Source: Bacillota bacterium (lineage in GTDB: Bacteria > Bacillota > Clostridia > Peptostreptococcales > Anaerovoracaceae). Taken from it: a stretch of DNA of 64,000 bases. The notes under the pieces are model-generated. The model ran no database searches, had not been told where the DNA came from, and saw nothing but the letters and a program-made list of their open reading frames with translations. Every line of letters starts with the position of its first letter. The first letter of the stretch is position 1. The stretch spans positions 163,643-227,642 of the forward strand of contig JAHZHL010000003.1 in the NCBI GenBank assembly GCA_019420305.1, given 5' to 3'. The position numbers were made by a program, and so were the translations under genes. Below are positions 50,584 through 59,130 of this stretch, piece after piece.

Positions 50584-51483
50584 CTAATTCCCTTCTCTCA
50601 GATTTTTCAGTATGTTGATTTCCCCGTTGATACTCCTGTAGATTTTATACAGCGATTTTCCCGCGCCGATTTCGAAGAAAATCCGTTCCCTTTTTTGCAT
50701 AATCGCCTCAATACAGCCTGCCGCATTCATTTTCCGGTACAAATTAATCACCAGTTCCCGCTGAAGCTGCTCCTTCCGGCAGAGCATCTGATTGGAATAC
50801 ATAGAACAAATTGGAATGCGGATATCCTTCACCTCAATATCCCGTACACAGGATTCAAATTCCTGAATATGCTTTTTTGCCAGCGGCGTATGATAAGCTA
50901 CCGGAGCGGGAAGTTTCGCCGTTTTCATCGCCCCGTTTTCGATAAACACCGGATAAAGTTTTTCCATACTGTCTTTTAATCCGGACAGCAGCATATAGAT
51001 ATCTCCCAGTTCCGCAGCCTGAAACACATTTCCGGTCTCCCTCGCCTGTTCAATCATCGCGGCAATCTCCCTCTTTTCAAATCCCGCTACCATCATCAGC
51101 ATCATTTCTTTTTCACCTTTCCCCTTGGAATAAAAATAAGAACTGACAATCAGGCGGATTCCATCTTCAATCCGGATTCCCTGAAGACACGCGAGCGCGG
51201 TAATCAGTCCGATGCTGTAAGGAACGGCAGCCTCCACCTCCATATATGGCTTCCATCGCTCATACATGCAGCAATCGTAAAGATACTTATCAATCCATTC
51301 TTTCACATGATTTTCTTCCTCTTCACTCCGCCGCGGGAATTCATTCAGCTCTTTTTCTATAACTTCCTGAAAGTGTTTTCGCATACGCAGATATCGCTCT
51401 GTAATTACCGGATCTTTTCCCAGGGTCTTTTCCCCTATCACTTCTCCGATCCCGTCAAATAGCAGAACCAAGTTCCTGTACAT
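50584..51483 (-). CDS. FabD-like acyltransferase, divergent
   Basis: A 299-residue protein of the malonyl/acyl transacylase fold. The nucleophile elbow is AAVPYSIGLITALACL, where the usual GHSxG reads PYSIG, so the Ser is kept but the glycine and histidine are not. The second catalytic His appears in PVAYHTPLAKKHIQEF, the normal AFHTPLM motif. A FEIGAGKSL stretch matches the C-terminal family part (E-x-G-P-G-x-x-L). It may load an unusual extender or starter acyl group onto the ACP. SD AAAGGGG precedes the ATG; it overlaps the condensation-like gene by 29 bases. Confidence 0.75.
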   Translation of the reverse strand: MYRNLVLLFDGIGEVIGEKTLGKDPVITERYLRMRKHFQEVIEKELNEFPRRSEEEENHVKEWIDKYLYDCCMYERWKPYMEVEAAVPYSIGLITALACLQGIRIEDGIRLIVSSYFYSKGKGEKEMMLMMVAGFEKREIAAMIEQARETGNVFQAAELGDIYMLLSGLKDSMEKLYPVFIENGAMKTAKLPAPVAYHTPLAKKHIQEFESCVRDIEVKDIRIPICSMYSNQMLCRKEQLQRELVINLYRKMNAAGCIEAIMQKRERIFFEIGAGKSLYKIYRSINGEINILKNLREGN

Positions 51484-52798
51484 AGTCTCTCGTCCCCTTT
51501 CCTGTTTCTAATTCTTCCTCAAACATTTCGCGCACCTTGCGGCAGATTCCTGTGGTATCATTGGTTCTTCGGAAATAAATCGCCAGCTCGCCTTGATAGG
51601 ATGAAATGGAAATAATCGGCATTCCGAACTTCCCTGCCGGTCCTATAAATTCCACATGCCTTAGCGAGCTGCCAAAGTCTCCAATATGGCGGGTGATTTC
51701 TCCGATATTCGTTGTCTGTATTCCTCTGCAGGACATAGCCCGAATGGTGTTAGAGACATCCCCCTTAAAAATTTTTTTCTGAACCGCGAAAGGAACCATT
51801 CCCAGAAGAAGAAATTCTTTTGAAAAGCTCACGCCTGCCGCATTCTGCTTAAAATGCTGCAGCTGTTTTTTGACTTTATACAAATCCTGAATATCAGACT
51901 CATTCATATAGAAAGGACACATGCTCGCGTAATTGGTGATGGAAAGAATCTGCCGCCTGATATCTTTTCTGTGATCAATCGCGATGCCGATATTCAGAAC
52001 AGCGTGTTCATCCGGCTCCCCGCTTCCAAGCCTTGAACTGACTTTCAGCAGTTTGTAGACTAAAATATCATTTGTAGAATAGTTCCAGGGGCGATACTGT
52101 TCTTTCAGTTCCTCCAGTTCCCCCTTTGTGAGGCGCACGACTTCAAAGTTTTCTCTTCTCGGCTCTTCCCTGAGATCCGTTGGAAACAGCTCCTTGCAGT
52201 GCTTCTGCATCTCTTTCTCCTGGCGAAACGTCCTTTTCAGAATGGTAAAAAATCCATCTTTTAACGCGTGAACCGGAACTTTTCTGTAATTCTCAAGCTT
52301 CGGCAGCTTTTCCTGTCCGCCCGTCGATTCATAGGCTCTGCTGAGTACATCAATAATCTGCATACTCCCTCTTCCATCCGCAATCGAGTGATGAATGCAC
52401 AGAACCACCAGTGTCCATCTCTGTTTCTCATCTGCGAACACTTTAAATTTCAGCTGCGCTTCCGTTTCCATATCAATCCGGGTATCTTCAAGGTTCTGGA
52501 AAGCCTTAAGCGCTTCCCTGTAAAATTCGTCTTCGCTTTCTAACATTCCATTGCTAAAGCGATAGCACGAAAAAAGCTGCTCACTGTCGAAGCCTTCCAG
52601 TTCCACCCAGCGTGCCCGCCAAAATCCGGAGACACTTTTTCTTGCCAGATGCGGAACATTTTGAAAAAGATAGTCTGCTGCTTTTTTGAAACGTTCCAGC
52701 TGAAAAGTATGATCGAACAGCATGGGAAAATACATCGTATAGCTGCATGCCTGTTTGTTCATTTCACAGTAAAAGGATTCCTGCGCATACGTAATCAT
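51455..52798 (-). CDS. Condensation/PapA-like acyltransferase
   Basis: A 447-residue protein from the ATG at 52798 (SD AGGACAGGAG about 8 bases upstream). The catalytic motif HHSIADG (HHxxxDG) is at residues near 145. The rest shows the two-lobe chloramphenicol-acetyltransferase fold, ending with a RGIQTTNIGEIT stretch. PapA, alcohol acetyltransferases and NRPS condensation domains belong here. It joins acyl groups to an alcohol or amine. No carrier domains are attached. As first gene of the operon it is preceded by the promoter and TTAAC repeats. Confidence 0.83.
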   Translation of the reverse strand: MITYAQESFYCEMNKQACSYTMYFPMLFDHTFQLERFKKAADYLFQNVPHLARKSVSGFWRARWVELEGFDSEQLFSCYRFSNGMLESEDEFYREALKAFQNLEDTRIDMETEAQLKFKVFADEKQRWTLVVLCIHHSIADGRGSMQIIDVLSRAYESTGGQEKLPKLENYRKVPVHALKDGFFTILKRTFRQEKEMQKHCKELFPTDLREEPRRENFEVVRLTKGELEELKEQYRPWNYSTNDILVYKLLKVSSRLGSGEPDEHAVLNIGIAIDHRKDIRRQILSITNYASMCPFYMNESDIQDLYKVKKQLQHFKQNAAGVSFSKEFLLLGMVPFAVQKKIFKGDVSNTIRAMSCRGIQTTNIGEITRHIGDFGSSLRHVEFIGPAGKFGMPIISISSYQGELAIYFRRTNDTTGICRKVREMFEEELETGKGTRDYVQELGSAI

Positions 52799-52844
52799 AT
52801 GAATCACTCCTGTCCTTACGTTCTGAACTTCAATTTCCAGAAGC

Positions 52845-52912
52845 ATCTTATCAGAAGGGAACAGGAGTGTCATTAAAAGGATGTTAAAACAGACTGTTAA
52901 ATTTGAGTTAAA
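52845..52912 (-). promoter_or_regulatory. Promoter of the lipid operon with four TTAAC repeats (Pho-box-like)
   Basis: On the minus strand: -35 ATGACA (52868-52873), 17-base spacer, -10 TAAGAT (52845-52850), 47 bases before the start. Just upstream are four direct repeats TTTAAC/TTTAAC/TTTAAC/TTTAAT, in plus coordinates 52907-52912, 52896-52901, 52883-52888 and 52872-52877. Start spacing is 11, 13 and 11 bases; the last overlaps the -35. This is the layout of a PhoP/OmpR-type activator site in Bacillota (TTAACA repeats about every 11 bases). Confidence 0.7.
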
Positions 52913-52952
52913 CGTCTAAAATAGTTGAAAATCAAAGAACCGACGATACAGG

Positions 52953-53849
52953 CTACCGCTCCGATAAAACCGATCCGCCCAGGGTCAGAACCGTCCCCGC
53001 CGCAGCCAGCGCGGTCACCGGCTCCTTTAAAATAAGAGCGGAACTTACAACGGTAATAACCGGAACCATGTAAATATAAATGCTGGTCCGGATCGCGCCG
53101 ATCTGCTTTACCGCAAAATTCCAGGTGACAAAACACAGAGCCGACGCTCCCAGCCCCAGATAAAGAAAGTTAAACAAATTCGCCGGTTTCGCCAGATCGG
53201 AAATATCCGGCTGAAAGCCGAAAATAGACAGCGCCGGTATCATAAAGAGCAGGCCGTAAAAAAAGGTTCTTCTTGTAGCCGCGATTACCGGATAGCCGAA
53301 GCTTCCGATTTTCTTTGTCAGAAGGGAGTATCCGGCCCATACAGCGGCCGCCAAAATCGCGAGAATATCTCCCGCGGGATTCAGCGCCAGTTCGCTTCCA
53401 TTAAAGCTGATCATGCAGATCCCCACAAGGGCAAGAAGAAATCCCAAAAAAAATTTCGCGGACAGCTTTTCCTCCCCTCTCAGAAGCAGCCGCACCAGAA
53501 CAGCGGTAAAAAGGGGCGCTACGGACAGAATCACGCTCACGTTAGACGCCAGCGTATAAGTGAGGGCAATGTTTTCCAGAAGATAATACAGGCAGACGCC
53601 CAGGAATCCCGCTGCCATGAATACGAATTCCTGCCGGAGCTCCCTGAGCTTGAGCATACGGGGATAAACCGCCCACAAAGCCGCGAATCCCACCAGAAAG
53701 CGAAAAAACAGGATTTCCACAGGTTGAAAGTCCTCTAACAGTAATTTGGTTGAAATAAAAGTATTCCCCCATATGAGGATTGTAAGCAAAGCGGCCAGAT
53801 GGCCGCCGGATTGTTCTGTTTTGATAAAAACGCTTGTTTCTTTTTTCAT
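52953..53849 (-). CDS. EamA/DMT superfamily transporter
   Basis: A 298-residue, ten-helix DMT transporter from the ATG at 53849. Both halves carry the EamA pattern: LTILIWGNTFISTKLLL, NIALTYTLASNVSVILSVAP, then IGAIRTSIYIYMVPVITVVS. It ends normally at GGSVLSER. RhaT/YdcZ-like members export amino acids or other metabolites. The substrate is not known. It lies upstream of the lipid operon on the same strand, but the operon has its own promoter in the 150-base gap. Confidence 0.88.
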   Translation of the reverse strand: MKKETSVFIKTEQSGGHLAALLTILIWGNTFISTKLLLEDFQPVEILFFRFLVGFAALWAVYPRMLKLRELRQEFVFMAAGFLGVCLYYLLENIALTYTLASNVSVILSVAPLFTAVLVRLLLRGEEKLSAKFFLGFLLALVGICMISFNGSELALNPAGDILAILAAAVWAGYSLLTKKIGSFGYPVIAATRRTFFYGLLFMIPALSIFGFQPDISDLAKPANLFNFLYLGLGASALCFVTWNFAVKQIGAIRTSIYIYMVPVITVVSSALILKEPVTALAAAGTVLTLGGSVLSER

Positions 53850-53993
53850 ACCAGTTCCTCCCGCCTGCTCTATTGTACCATGACATCTGTAAAAAGGTCC
53901 AAAAAAAGTTGTTTCCATTCCGACATACTGATATTTTCCGGCACTTTGCCGAAAGCTTTATGAACTGATGAGAATCTCGTTTTGTTATTAAGA

Positions 53994-54026
53994 ATTTTTT
54001 CTTAAATTGTAGATTTTTTCTTAAAT
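53994..54026 (+). promoter_or_regulatory. 19-base-period direct repeat and promoter before the YczE-like gene
   Basis: ATTTTTTCTTAAAT occurs twice, at 53994-54007 and 54013-54026. A TACAAT -10 box follows about 6 bases later, 35 bases before the ATG. The second repeat falls in the -35 region, so the pair may be a regulator site. Confidence 0.55.
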
Positions 54027-54068
54027 ATGTGATACAATTCTCATTGATATGAAAGAAATGGAGGATTT

Positions 54069-54767
54069 ATGACTAAACAACGTTTACGTGACATTGTATT
54101 TCGTTACTTTTTATTTCTCGTCGGTATCTTTACCATTTCCCTCGGAATTGCTTTTTCTACCAGTTCCGGTCTTGGGACAACCCCGCTGGCGAGTCTTCCT
54201 TATACATTAAGTCGCGGATTCGCGCCGAGTATGGGAACGTTTATGATGTTTCTGAATATCACCTGTTTTCTGATTCAGCTGACGCTGCTTCGAAAACGGT
54301 TTCCGAAAGCCTGGATGCTTCAACTTCCGGCCGCGGTTATCTTTGGCTGGATGACGGACTTTTCCAATTACCTGCTTTCCTGGATCGAGCCTGCGAATTA
54401 CGGAATGCAGCTTGCCTGCCTGGCAGCTGGGATTGTCTTGGTTGCGGCGGGACTCAGTATCGAAGTTTCGGCAAACACGATTATGTTGTCTGTAGACGGG
54501 CTTGTAAAAGCCATTGTAATGGTAACCGAGAAAAACTTCGGAAAAATCAAAGTAGGACTGGATGTTACGCTGGTCACCCTGAGCATTGTGTGCTCCTTTG
54601 TTCTGATTAGCGGGATTGAAGGCATCCGTGAAGGAACGGTGCTGGCAGCTCTCTTGGTGGGAACCCTGAGCCGCGTGTTCACGCCGCTCATTACCGGGCA
54701 GCTTCCTAAAAGGGAGAAAACGAAAGTACTTCCTACGAATTTCGCGGCGCAGGACGCCAGCGACTGA
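54069..54767 (+). CDS. YczE/YyaS/YitT-like membrane protein
   Basis: A 232-residue membrane protein with six or so helices. TISLGIAFSTSSGLGTTPLASL near the N-terminus is the family motif (YczE/YyaS, with GLGTxP), and VSANTIMLSVDGLVKAI the second-half motif. SD ATGGAGG precedes the ATG. The family is membrane-embedded and of uncertain function. It is a single-gene unit, with a terminator 230 bases downstream shared with the convergent gene. Confidence 0.82.
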   Translation: MTKQRLRDIVFRYFLFLVGIFTISLGIAFSTSSGLGTTPLASLPYTLSRGFAPSMGTFMMFLNITCFLIQLTLLRKRFPKAWMLQLPAAVIFGWMTDFSNYLLSWIEPANYGMQLACLAAGIVLVAAGLSIEVSANTIMLSVDGLVKAIVMVTEKNFGKIKVGLDVTLVTLSIVCSFVLISGIEGIREGTVLAALLVGTLSRVFTPLITGQLPKREKTKVLPTNFAAQDASD

Positions 54768-54878
54768 GGTTTCCGAAGCAGATAAATTTGTTTGCCTCTT
54801 TATATTTATATAAACCCTATATGGAGGGCGCATTACAGCCAAAAGTGCCCAAACCGAACCAAACCAAACCAATTCAAA

Positions 54879-54965
54879 TGGATACAAAAGTTTTGGCTTT
54901 TACGCCATCGCAATTCAATTCAACTTCCAATCCGCGATTTCTCATATGAAAAATTTTTGTATCCA
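54879..54965. repeat. 11-base inverted repeat pair (possible element remnant)
   Basis: TGGATACAAAA (54879-54889) and TTTTGTATCCA (54955-54965) are exact inverted copies 65 bases apart. The stretch 54840-54880 nearby is an AACC-type low-complexity run. The minus frame here reads NIVQVDTKIF, weakly like an integrase/transposase segment. Together with the terminator after it, this makes up the 54768-55042 gap, in which I see no gene. Confidence 0.45.
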
Positions 54966-54996
54966 CTTGCACGATATTATCTGGTTGTGATGCGAG

Positions 54997-55032
54997 GAAA
55001 GCATCTGGCGACTTAGTCCGCCGGATGCTTTC
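54997..55032. terminator. Bidirectional terminator
   Basis: GAAAGCATC-T-GGCG and CGCC-G-GATGCTTTC form a stem around ACTTAGTC. T-rich flanks on both sides. It ends the plus-strand YczE-like gene and the minus-strand molybdenum hydroxylase operon. Confidence 0.85.
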
Positions 55033-55042
55033 TTTTATCTTC

Positions 55043-56164
55043 CTATCTCGCGGCTTCCTCCACCGCGTGATCGGCAATCCATGTTTTCGCTTTTTCCCGC
55101 AGCAGATGCCATTTGATCGGTTCTGTATCAATCTGTTCCAGCACCTCCTCTTCCTTCATAGCGCATTGAGCCGCAATCCTTCTTACTTCATCCTCCAGTT
55201 CCTGCCCGGTCACCGCAAGCTGCTGTTCTTCCGCCACTTTATCCAGCAGCAGGTCACGGCAGACTTCCTTCACTGCCTCACCCTCCCGTTCTTTGCGCCA
55301 GGTCTCTTCATTCAGTCCGAGAGAACCCAGATACGCGCGAAAGACTTCCTCCGTTACAGTCTCCGCTTTCATGGAAGCTTTATCTTTTTTTCGTTTTTCG
55401 ATAATCCGATCCAGGATCTTATCATAATCCTCCGGCAGACTGTGGTATCGCTCCGCAAGATGCCGAATCTGGCCGCAAAAAAATCCCCGGCTTACTTCCT
55501 GATTGTCTCCGGAAACCGTCTGCAGCATCAGATCCATCGCTTCCTCTCGCACCTGTCTGACAGGTCTTTCCGCTCCCGCCTCCCGGTAAGCGGTTTTCAG
55601 AATCACAATCGTATCCGCCAGCACATGGTAAATCGCGTCCCCGCTTGCTCTGAGCTTTTCCTGCGCCAGCATGGCATTCAGCTTCTGCTCTACCATATGC
55701 TTCGGAATCTCCCCTTCTATCTGAGAGTTGGCAATTCCAACCGCTGCCGCGGTGAAAGCTTCTTCATCCGCCTGGCGCCGCAGCGGAACTTTTACGCCCC
55801 GATATTCATCGTTCCGAATCTGGGGATAAAGCTCCGCTCTCACACGGAACCGGGCGCCGCCTTCGGGAGTAAAGGTCAGGTGCTCCATCCGCGGCTTTCC
55901 CATAATCCGAATCTTTTTTTCTTTCAGCAAATTTCCAAACAGTTCCGGCACAGCCAGCTCCAGCGCTTCATCGTAGAGAACCGCCGGGCCGTAGACTTTT
56001 TCCAGATCCGTAAGGGAGGCAAGCCCGCCCGCGCAGCCGGGCACCGGATATCGATCCGTATGTTCCAGATACGCCCTGCGGCGCGCTTCTCTGAATTCCT
56101 CCACTTCCGCGCACAACATTACCTGCAGGATACCATCCTTTTTTTCATAGCTTTCTATTTTCAT
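55043..56164 (-). CDS. Trigger-factor-like chaperone without PPIase domain, probably for the Mo hydroxylase
   Basis: A 373-residue protein. N-terminal domain as in trigger factor (YPVPGCAGGLASLTDLEKVYG, aligned with the normal GFRxGxxP signature), but the ribosome-docking GFRKGKAP is replaced by GCAGGLAS. The FKBP PPIase domain is missing. Residues from about 125 on form the long helical SurA-like arms (SQIEGEIPKHMVEQKLNAML, many charged helices). It starts right after the unknown 160-residue gene in the molybdenum hydroxylase operon. A dedicated assembly chaperone for the XDH-like subunits is the best guess. SD AAGGAGG. Confidence 0.75.
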   Translation of the reverse strand: MKIESYEKKDGILQVMLCAEVEEFREARRRAYLEHTDRYPVPGCAGGLASLTDLEKVYGPAVLYDEALELAVPELFGNLLKEKKIRIMGKPRMEHLTFTPEGGARFRVRAELYPQIRNDEYRGVKVPLRRQADEEAFTAAAVGIANSQIEGEIPKHMVEQKLNAMLAQEKLRASGDAIYHVLADTIVILKTAYREAGAERPVRQVREEAMDLMLQTVSGDNQEVSRGFFCGQIRHLAERYHSLPEDYDKILDRIIEKRKKDKASMKAETVTEEVFRAYLGSLGLNEETWRKEREGEAVKEVCRDLLLDKVAEEQQLAVTGQELEDEVRRIAAQCAMKEEEVLEQIDTEPIKWHLLREKAKTWIADHAVEEAAR

Positions 56165-56177
56165 AAGAACCTCCTTG

Positions 56178-56660
56178 TTACCGAATCACACGAACAGCGC
56201 TTTCTGTCTTCTGCCGGATATAGAAGTCGTGCCCCTCTTCCAGCTGCTTTATCTCCGGCAAACCGCACACATTTCCATGGGTCAGACGCCGGTAAAGGTG
56301 AAAAAGCAGCCGCAGCCGTTCTTTATCCTCCGGATACATATGGAAAAACGCCAGATAGCTGTAAGTACCCAGACGTTCCACCCTCTTTTCCATTTCCGAA
56401 AGCTGTACCAGCTCTTCCAGGCTGATATCATAAGGATCCCTTTCAACCAGACTTTCCAGCTGCGCGTCCTCAGTGGGTTCTCCATGAAAAAAGGCGGGAG
56501 CCTCTTTTTCTCTGTCCCAGTATTCCTTACCCATAACTGCCTGCAGCCGCCCATGCTCCGCCCGGATAAAAGTCTGTCGTTCCTCTTCAATCAAAGGCAG
56601 GCATGTGCGGAGCTGGCGCTTCCATTCCCGCGTAAAATCTTCCTGTTTTTTGTCTTCCAT
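56178..56660 (-). CDS. Unknown protein of the molybdenum hydroxylase operon (160 aa)
   Basis: Starts at ATG 56660, 31 bases after the XdhA-like stop. The protein is soluble, charged and helical, with ARG/Glu-rich helices and motifs LERLGTYSYLAFFHMYPEDKE (split across 'RLGTYSYLAFF' and 'HMYPEDKERL') and GNVCGLPEIKQLEEGHD. I do not recognise a family. Its place between the catalytic subunit and a trigger-factor-like chaperone points to a role in cofactor loading or subunit folding (inference). Confidence 0.6.
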   Translation of the reverse strand: MEDKKQEDFTREWKRQLRTCLPLIEEERQTFIRAEHGRLQAVMGKEYWDREKEAPAFFHGEPTEDAQLESLVERDPYDISLEELVQLSEMEKRVERLGTYSYLAFFHMYPEDKERLRLLFHLYRRLTHGNVCGLPEIKQLEEGHDFYIRQKTESAVRVIR

Positions 56661-56691
56661 TTTGGGTCCCTCCTGGAATCTGCACCTCTTT

Positions 56692-59130
56692 TTAATCGCG
56701 CTGCGGAAGAGGCGGCATTGCCGCGAATTTTTCAGGCAGATCTTCCGCGCCAAAGCAGGTCTTTCCTGTCTTTTCGTGTTCTTTCAGCGCGCGCCACAAT
56801 TTTTCCGGCGTAATCGGAAGTTCCCGAAGGGTAAGTCCGGTCGCGTAATTGATGGCGTTTCCAATGGCGGAACCAACCGGAGCGGTACTTCCTTCGCCCG
56901 CTTCCTTGGCTCCCATCGGGCCCTCCGGATCTACTTCGCTGCAGATAATGGTTTTGATATGCGGCATATCCAGCGCAGTCGGGAACCGATAGTCGCGGAA
57001 GCTCGGGTTCATGTGTTTTCCGTCTTCATTGTAGACACATTCTTCATAGCAGGTAAATCCATAGCCGAGAAGGACGGAGCCTTCGATCTGCCCTTCTACC
57101 GCCCTCAGATTCAGAGGACGTCCGCAGTCGTGACCAAATACAAAATCCTGCAGTTCTACGGCGCCGGTTTCCATATCTACTTTTACCTTGGCGGCCGAAG
57201 CGGAGAAGGAGTAAGCGGTCGCGTAATTTCCTACATTCTTCACATAGATATCTTTGTCTCCTTCATGAGCAAAGGAACCGACACCCGCTACGCAGCGTCC
57301 GAAGTTCTTTTCTTCATAGCCAAAGCACGCTTCGTTGTAAGAAATGTTCTTCTCCGCGTCGCCTTTGATGAAAACTCTGTGATCTTTCATAGTGATGTCC
57401 GAAGGCTTGCAGCCCCATTCCTCCGCCCAGTGGGAGAGCAGTTTCAGCTTGGCGTCTCCCACCGCTCTGCGGCAGGCGTTTCCGCCCAGGAAAGTAACAC
57501 GGGAACCGAAGGATCCGGCATCCCACGGAGTCGTCGTCGTATCGGACTGAACCAGTTTTACCTCGTCCATCCGCAGCCCCAGTTCTTCCGCCACAATCAT
57601 GGTCATCACGGTATCGCATCCCTGGCCGATGTCATTGGCGCCGCTGAATACGACCGCGTAGCCCTCCCGGTTGAGCCGTACGATGGTAGAGGACGAACAG
57701 TAATGAGGCGTTACCAGTACCGGAAATCCTGTGCCGGACATGAAGCCGGATCCGGAAAGTCCGATGGCTTCGCCGCTTCCGATCGGGTATTTGTCGCGAT
57801 GTTCCCAGTCAATGGCTTCCGCGCATTTTACCAGGGCTTCGTCGAACTGGCAGGATGTAAATTCCAGTCCTGTCGGTCCCGTGTAGTAAGGAGTGATCCC
57901 GTTCTGCCGCCGCAGCTGCAGCGGGTCAATGTGCATATCATTTGCCACTTCGTCCATGTGGATTTCATGAGCAAAATGTACCTGACAGGCGGAATATCCC
58001 CGCATGGCCCCTGACGCCGGATGATTGGTATACGGACGCCTTGCGGTCATGTCGATATTTTCCACTTTGTAGGGGAAGGTGGCGCAGATCAGAGACAGGG
58101 TGTTGGCCGCGATTCCCGAACCGCCGTACGCGCCTCCGTCCAGGATATGCTGACACCTCTTTGCCAGCAGTTTGCCTTCCTTTGTGAAAGCGCTTTCGAT
58201 TTCAAAGGAAATCGGATGTCTGGTCCTGGTGCATAGGAAGACTTCATCCCGCTTGAGGATGCATTTTACCGGATGGCCCGTCATCTGCGCGAATTTGCAC
58301 GGACAGAGTTCATGGGCGAATACATCCAGTTTTCCGCCAAAACCGCCGCCGACCATCGGTTTGATGACCCGCACCTGACTTTCCGGCACACCCAGGCCCC
58401 AGGCGATCCAGTACCGGCTGACATAGGCGCCCTGGGTCGTTGTCCAGACGGTCCATTCGCCGTTTTCATATTTCGCCACCGCTCCATGGGGTTCAATCGC
58501 CGCGTGAACCATTTCCTGGGTCTGATAGTAATGCCGATCCGTATAATCGGCTTCCGCGAAGGCTTTTTCCGTATCTCCGGCTTTCATCACGGTAAAGATG
58601 GACAGGTTGCTGCTGTCCGGATAGTGAATGGCCGGCGCGTCCGGCGCCATGGATTCAAAGGGATCCAGTACCGGCGGCAGCGGCTCGTACTCGACCTTTA
58701 CAAGAGCGACGGCTTCCGTAGCGATTTCCTCACTGATGGCGCAGACTGCCGCTACTTCGTCTCCTACCATGCGCACTTTCTTGCGGCACAGAGGCTCCTT
58801 ATCCGCCAGTTCTTTGAAGGCTTCCGGATTTCCCAGATTATGTCCTTCCGGAAAGTCCTGGCCGGTCAGCACGCCTTTGACGCCCGGTACCTTCAGGGCT
58901 TCTGAAAAATCAATGCTCACGATATTCGCGTGGGCGTAAGGGCTGTGCACCAGTTTGCAGTAATACATGCCCGGAAGATCCACGTCGTCTGTGTAAACTG
59001 CTTTTCCGGTTACTTTCGCTTCCGCGTCAATCCGCACATAGGCATTTCCTTTACCTGCCAGCTCGTAGTCCTCCGGTTTTTTATACACACTTTCGATATC
59101 CGCATAGTATTCTTTTGACTTCATTGCCAT
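56692..59130 (-). CDS. Molybdenum hydroxylase catalytic subunit (xanthine dehydrogenase family, XdhA-like)
   Basis: An 812-residue Moco subunit. N-terminal RIDAEAKVTGKAVYTDDVDL and HSPYAHANIVSIDF, the middle GGGFGGKLDVFAHE and GAMRGYSACQVHFAHE, and C-terminal GAKEAGEGSTAPVGSAIGNA with the catalytic Glu (GEG) match the family. Together with the separate FAD and 2Fe-2S subunits it gives the three-subunit form. Substrate may be a purine or another N-heterocycle; the family also includes 4-hydroxybenzoyl-CoA and nicotinate enzymes. Its ATG shares the 2Fe-2S gene stop base. A Crp/Fnr protein upstream is the likely regulator. Confidence 0.9.
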   Translation of the reverse strand: MAMKSKEYYADIESVYKKPEDYELAGKGNAYVRIDAEAKVTGKAVYTDDVDLPGMYYCKLVHSPYAHANIVSIDFSEALKVPGVKGVLTGQDFPEGHNLGNPEAFKELADKEPLCRKKVRMVGDEVAAVCAISEEIATEAVALVKVEYEPLPPVLDPFESMAPDAPAIHYPDSSNLSIFTVMKAGDTEKAFAEADYTDRHYYQTQEMVHAAIEPHGAVAKYENGEWTVWTTTQGAYVSRYWIAWGLGVPESQVRVIKPMVGGGFGGKLDVFAHELCPCKFAQMTGHPVKCILKRDEVFLCTRTRHPISFEIESAFTKEGKLLAKRCQHILDGGAYGGSGIAANTLSLICATFPYKVENIDMTARRPYTNHPASGAMRGYSACQVHFAHEIHMDEVANDMHIDPLQLRRQNGITPYYTGPTGLEFTSCQFDEALVKCAEAIDWEHRDKYPIGSGEAIGLSGSGFMSGTGFPVLVTPHYCSSSTIVRLNREGYAVVFSGANDIGQGCDTVMTMIVAEELGLRMDEVKLVQSDTTTTPWDAGSFGSRVTFLGGNACRRAVGDAKLKLLSHWAEEWGCKPSDITMKDHRVFIKGDAEKNISYNEACFGYEEKNFGRCVAGVGSFAHEGDKDIYVKNVGNYATAYSFSASAAKVKVDMETGAVELQDFVFGHDCGRPLNLRAVEGQIEGSVLLGYGFTCYEECVYNEDGKHMNPSFRDYRFPTALDMPHIKTIICSEVDPEGPMGAKEAGEGSTAPVGSAIGNAINYATGLTLRELPITPEKLWRALKEHEKTGKTCFGAEDLPEKFAAMPPLPQRD

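Noticed and set aside
52897..53136. Apparent frameshift at the 3' end of the DMT transporter
   Set aside because: The main frame ends in GGSVLSER, a normal EamA ending, at the right length; the other frame is chance.
54874..55131. Coding gene on the minus strand with NIVQVDTKIF
   Set aside because: The frame runs through the strong terminator at 54997-55032 and into the chaperone gene; resemblance to an integrase is too weak.
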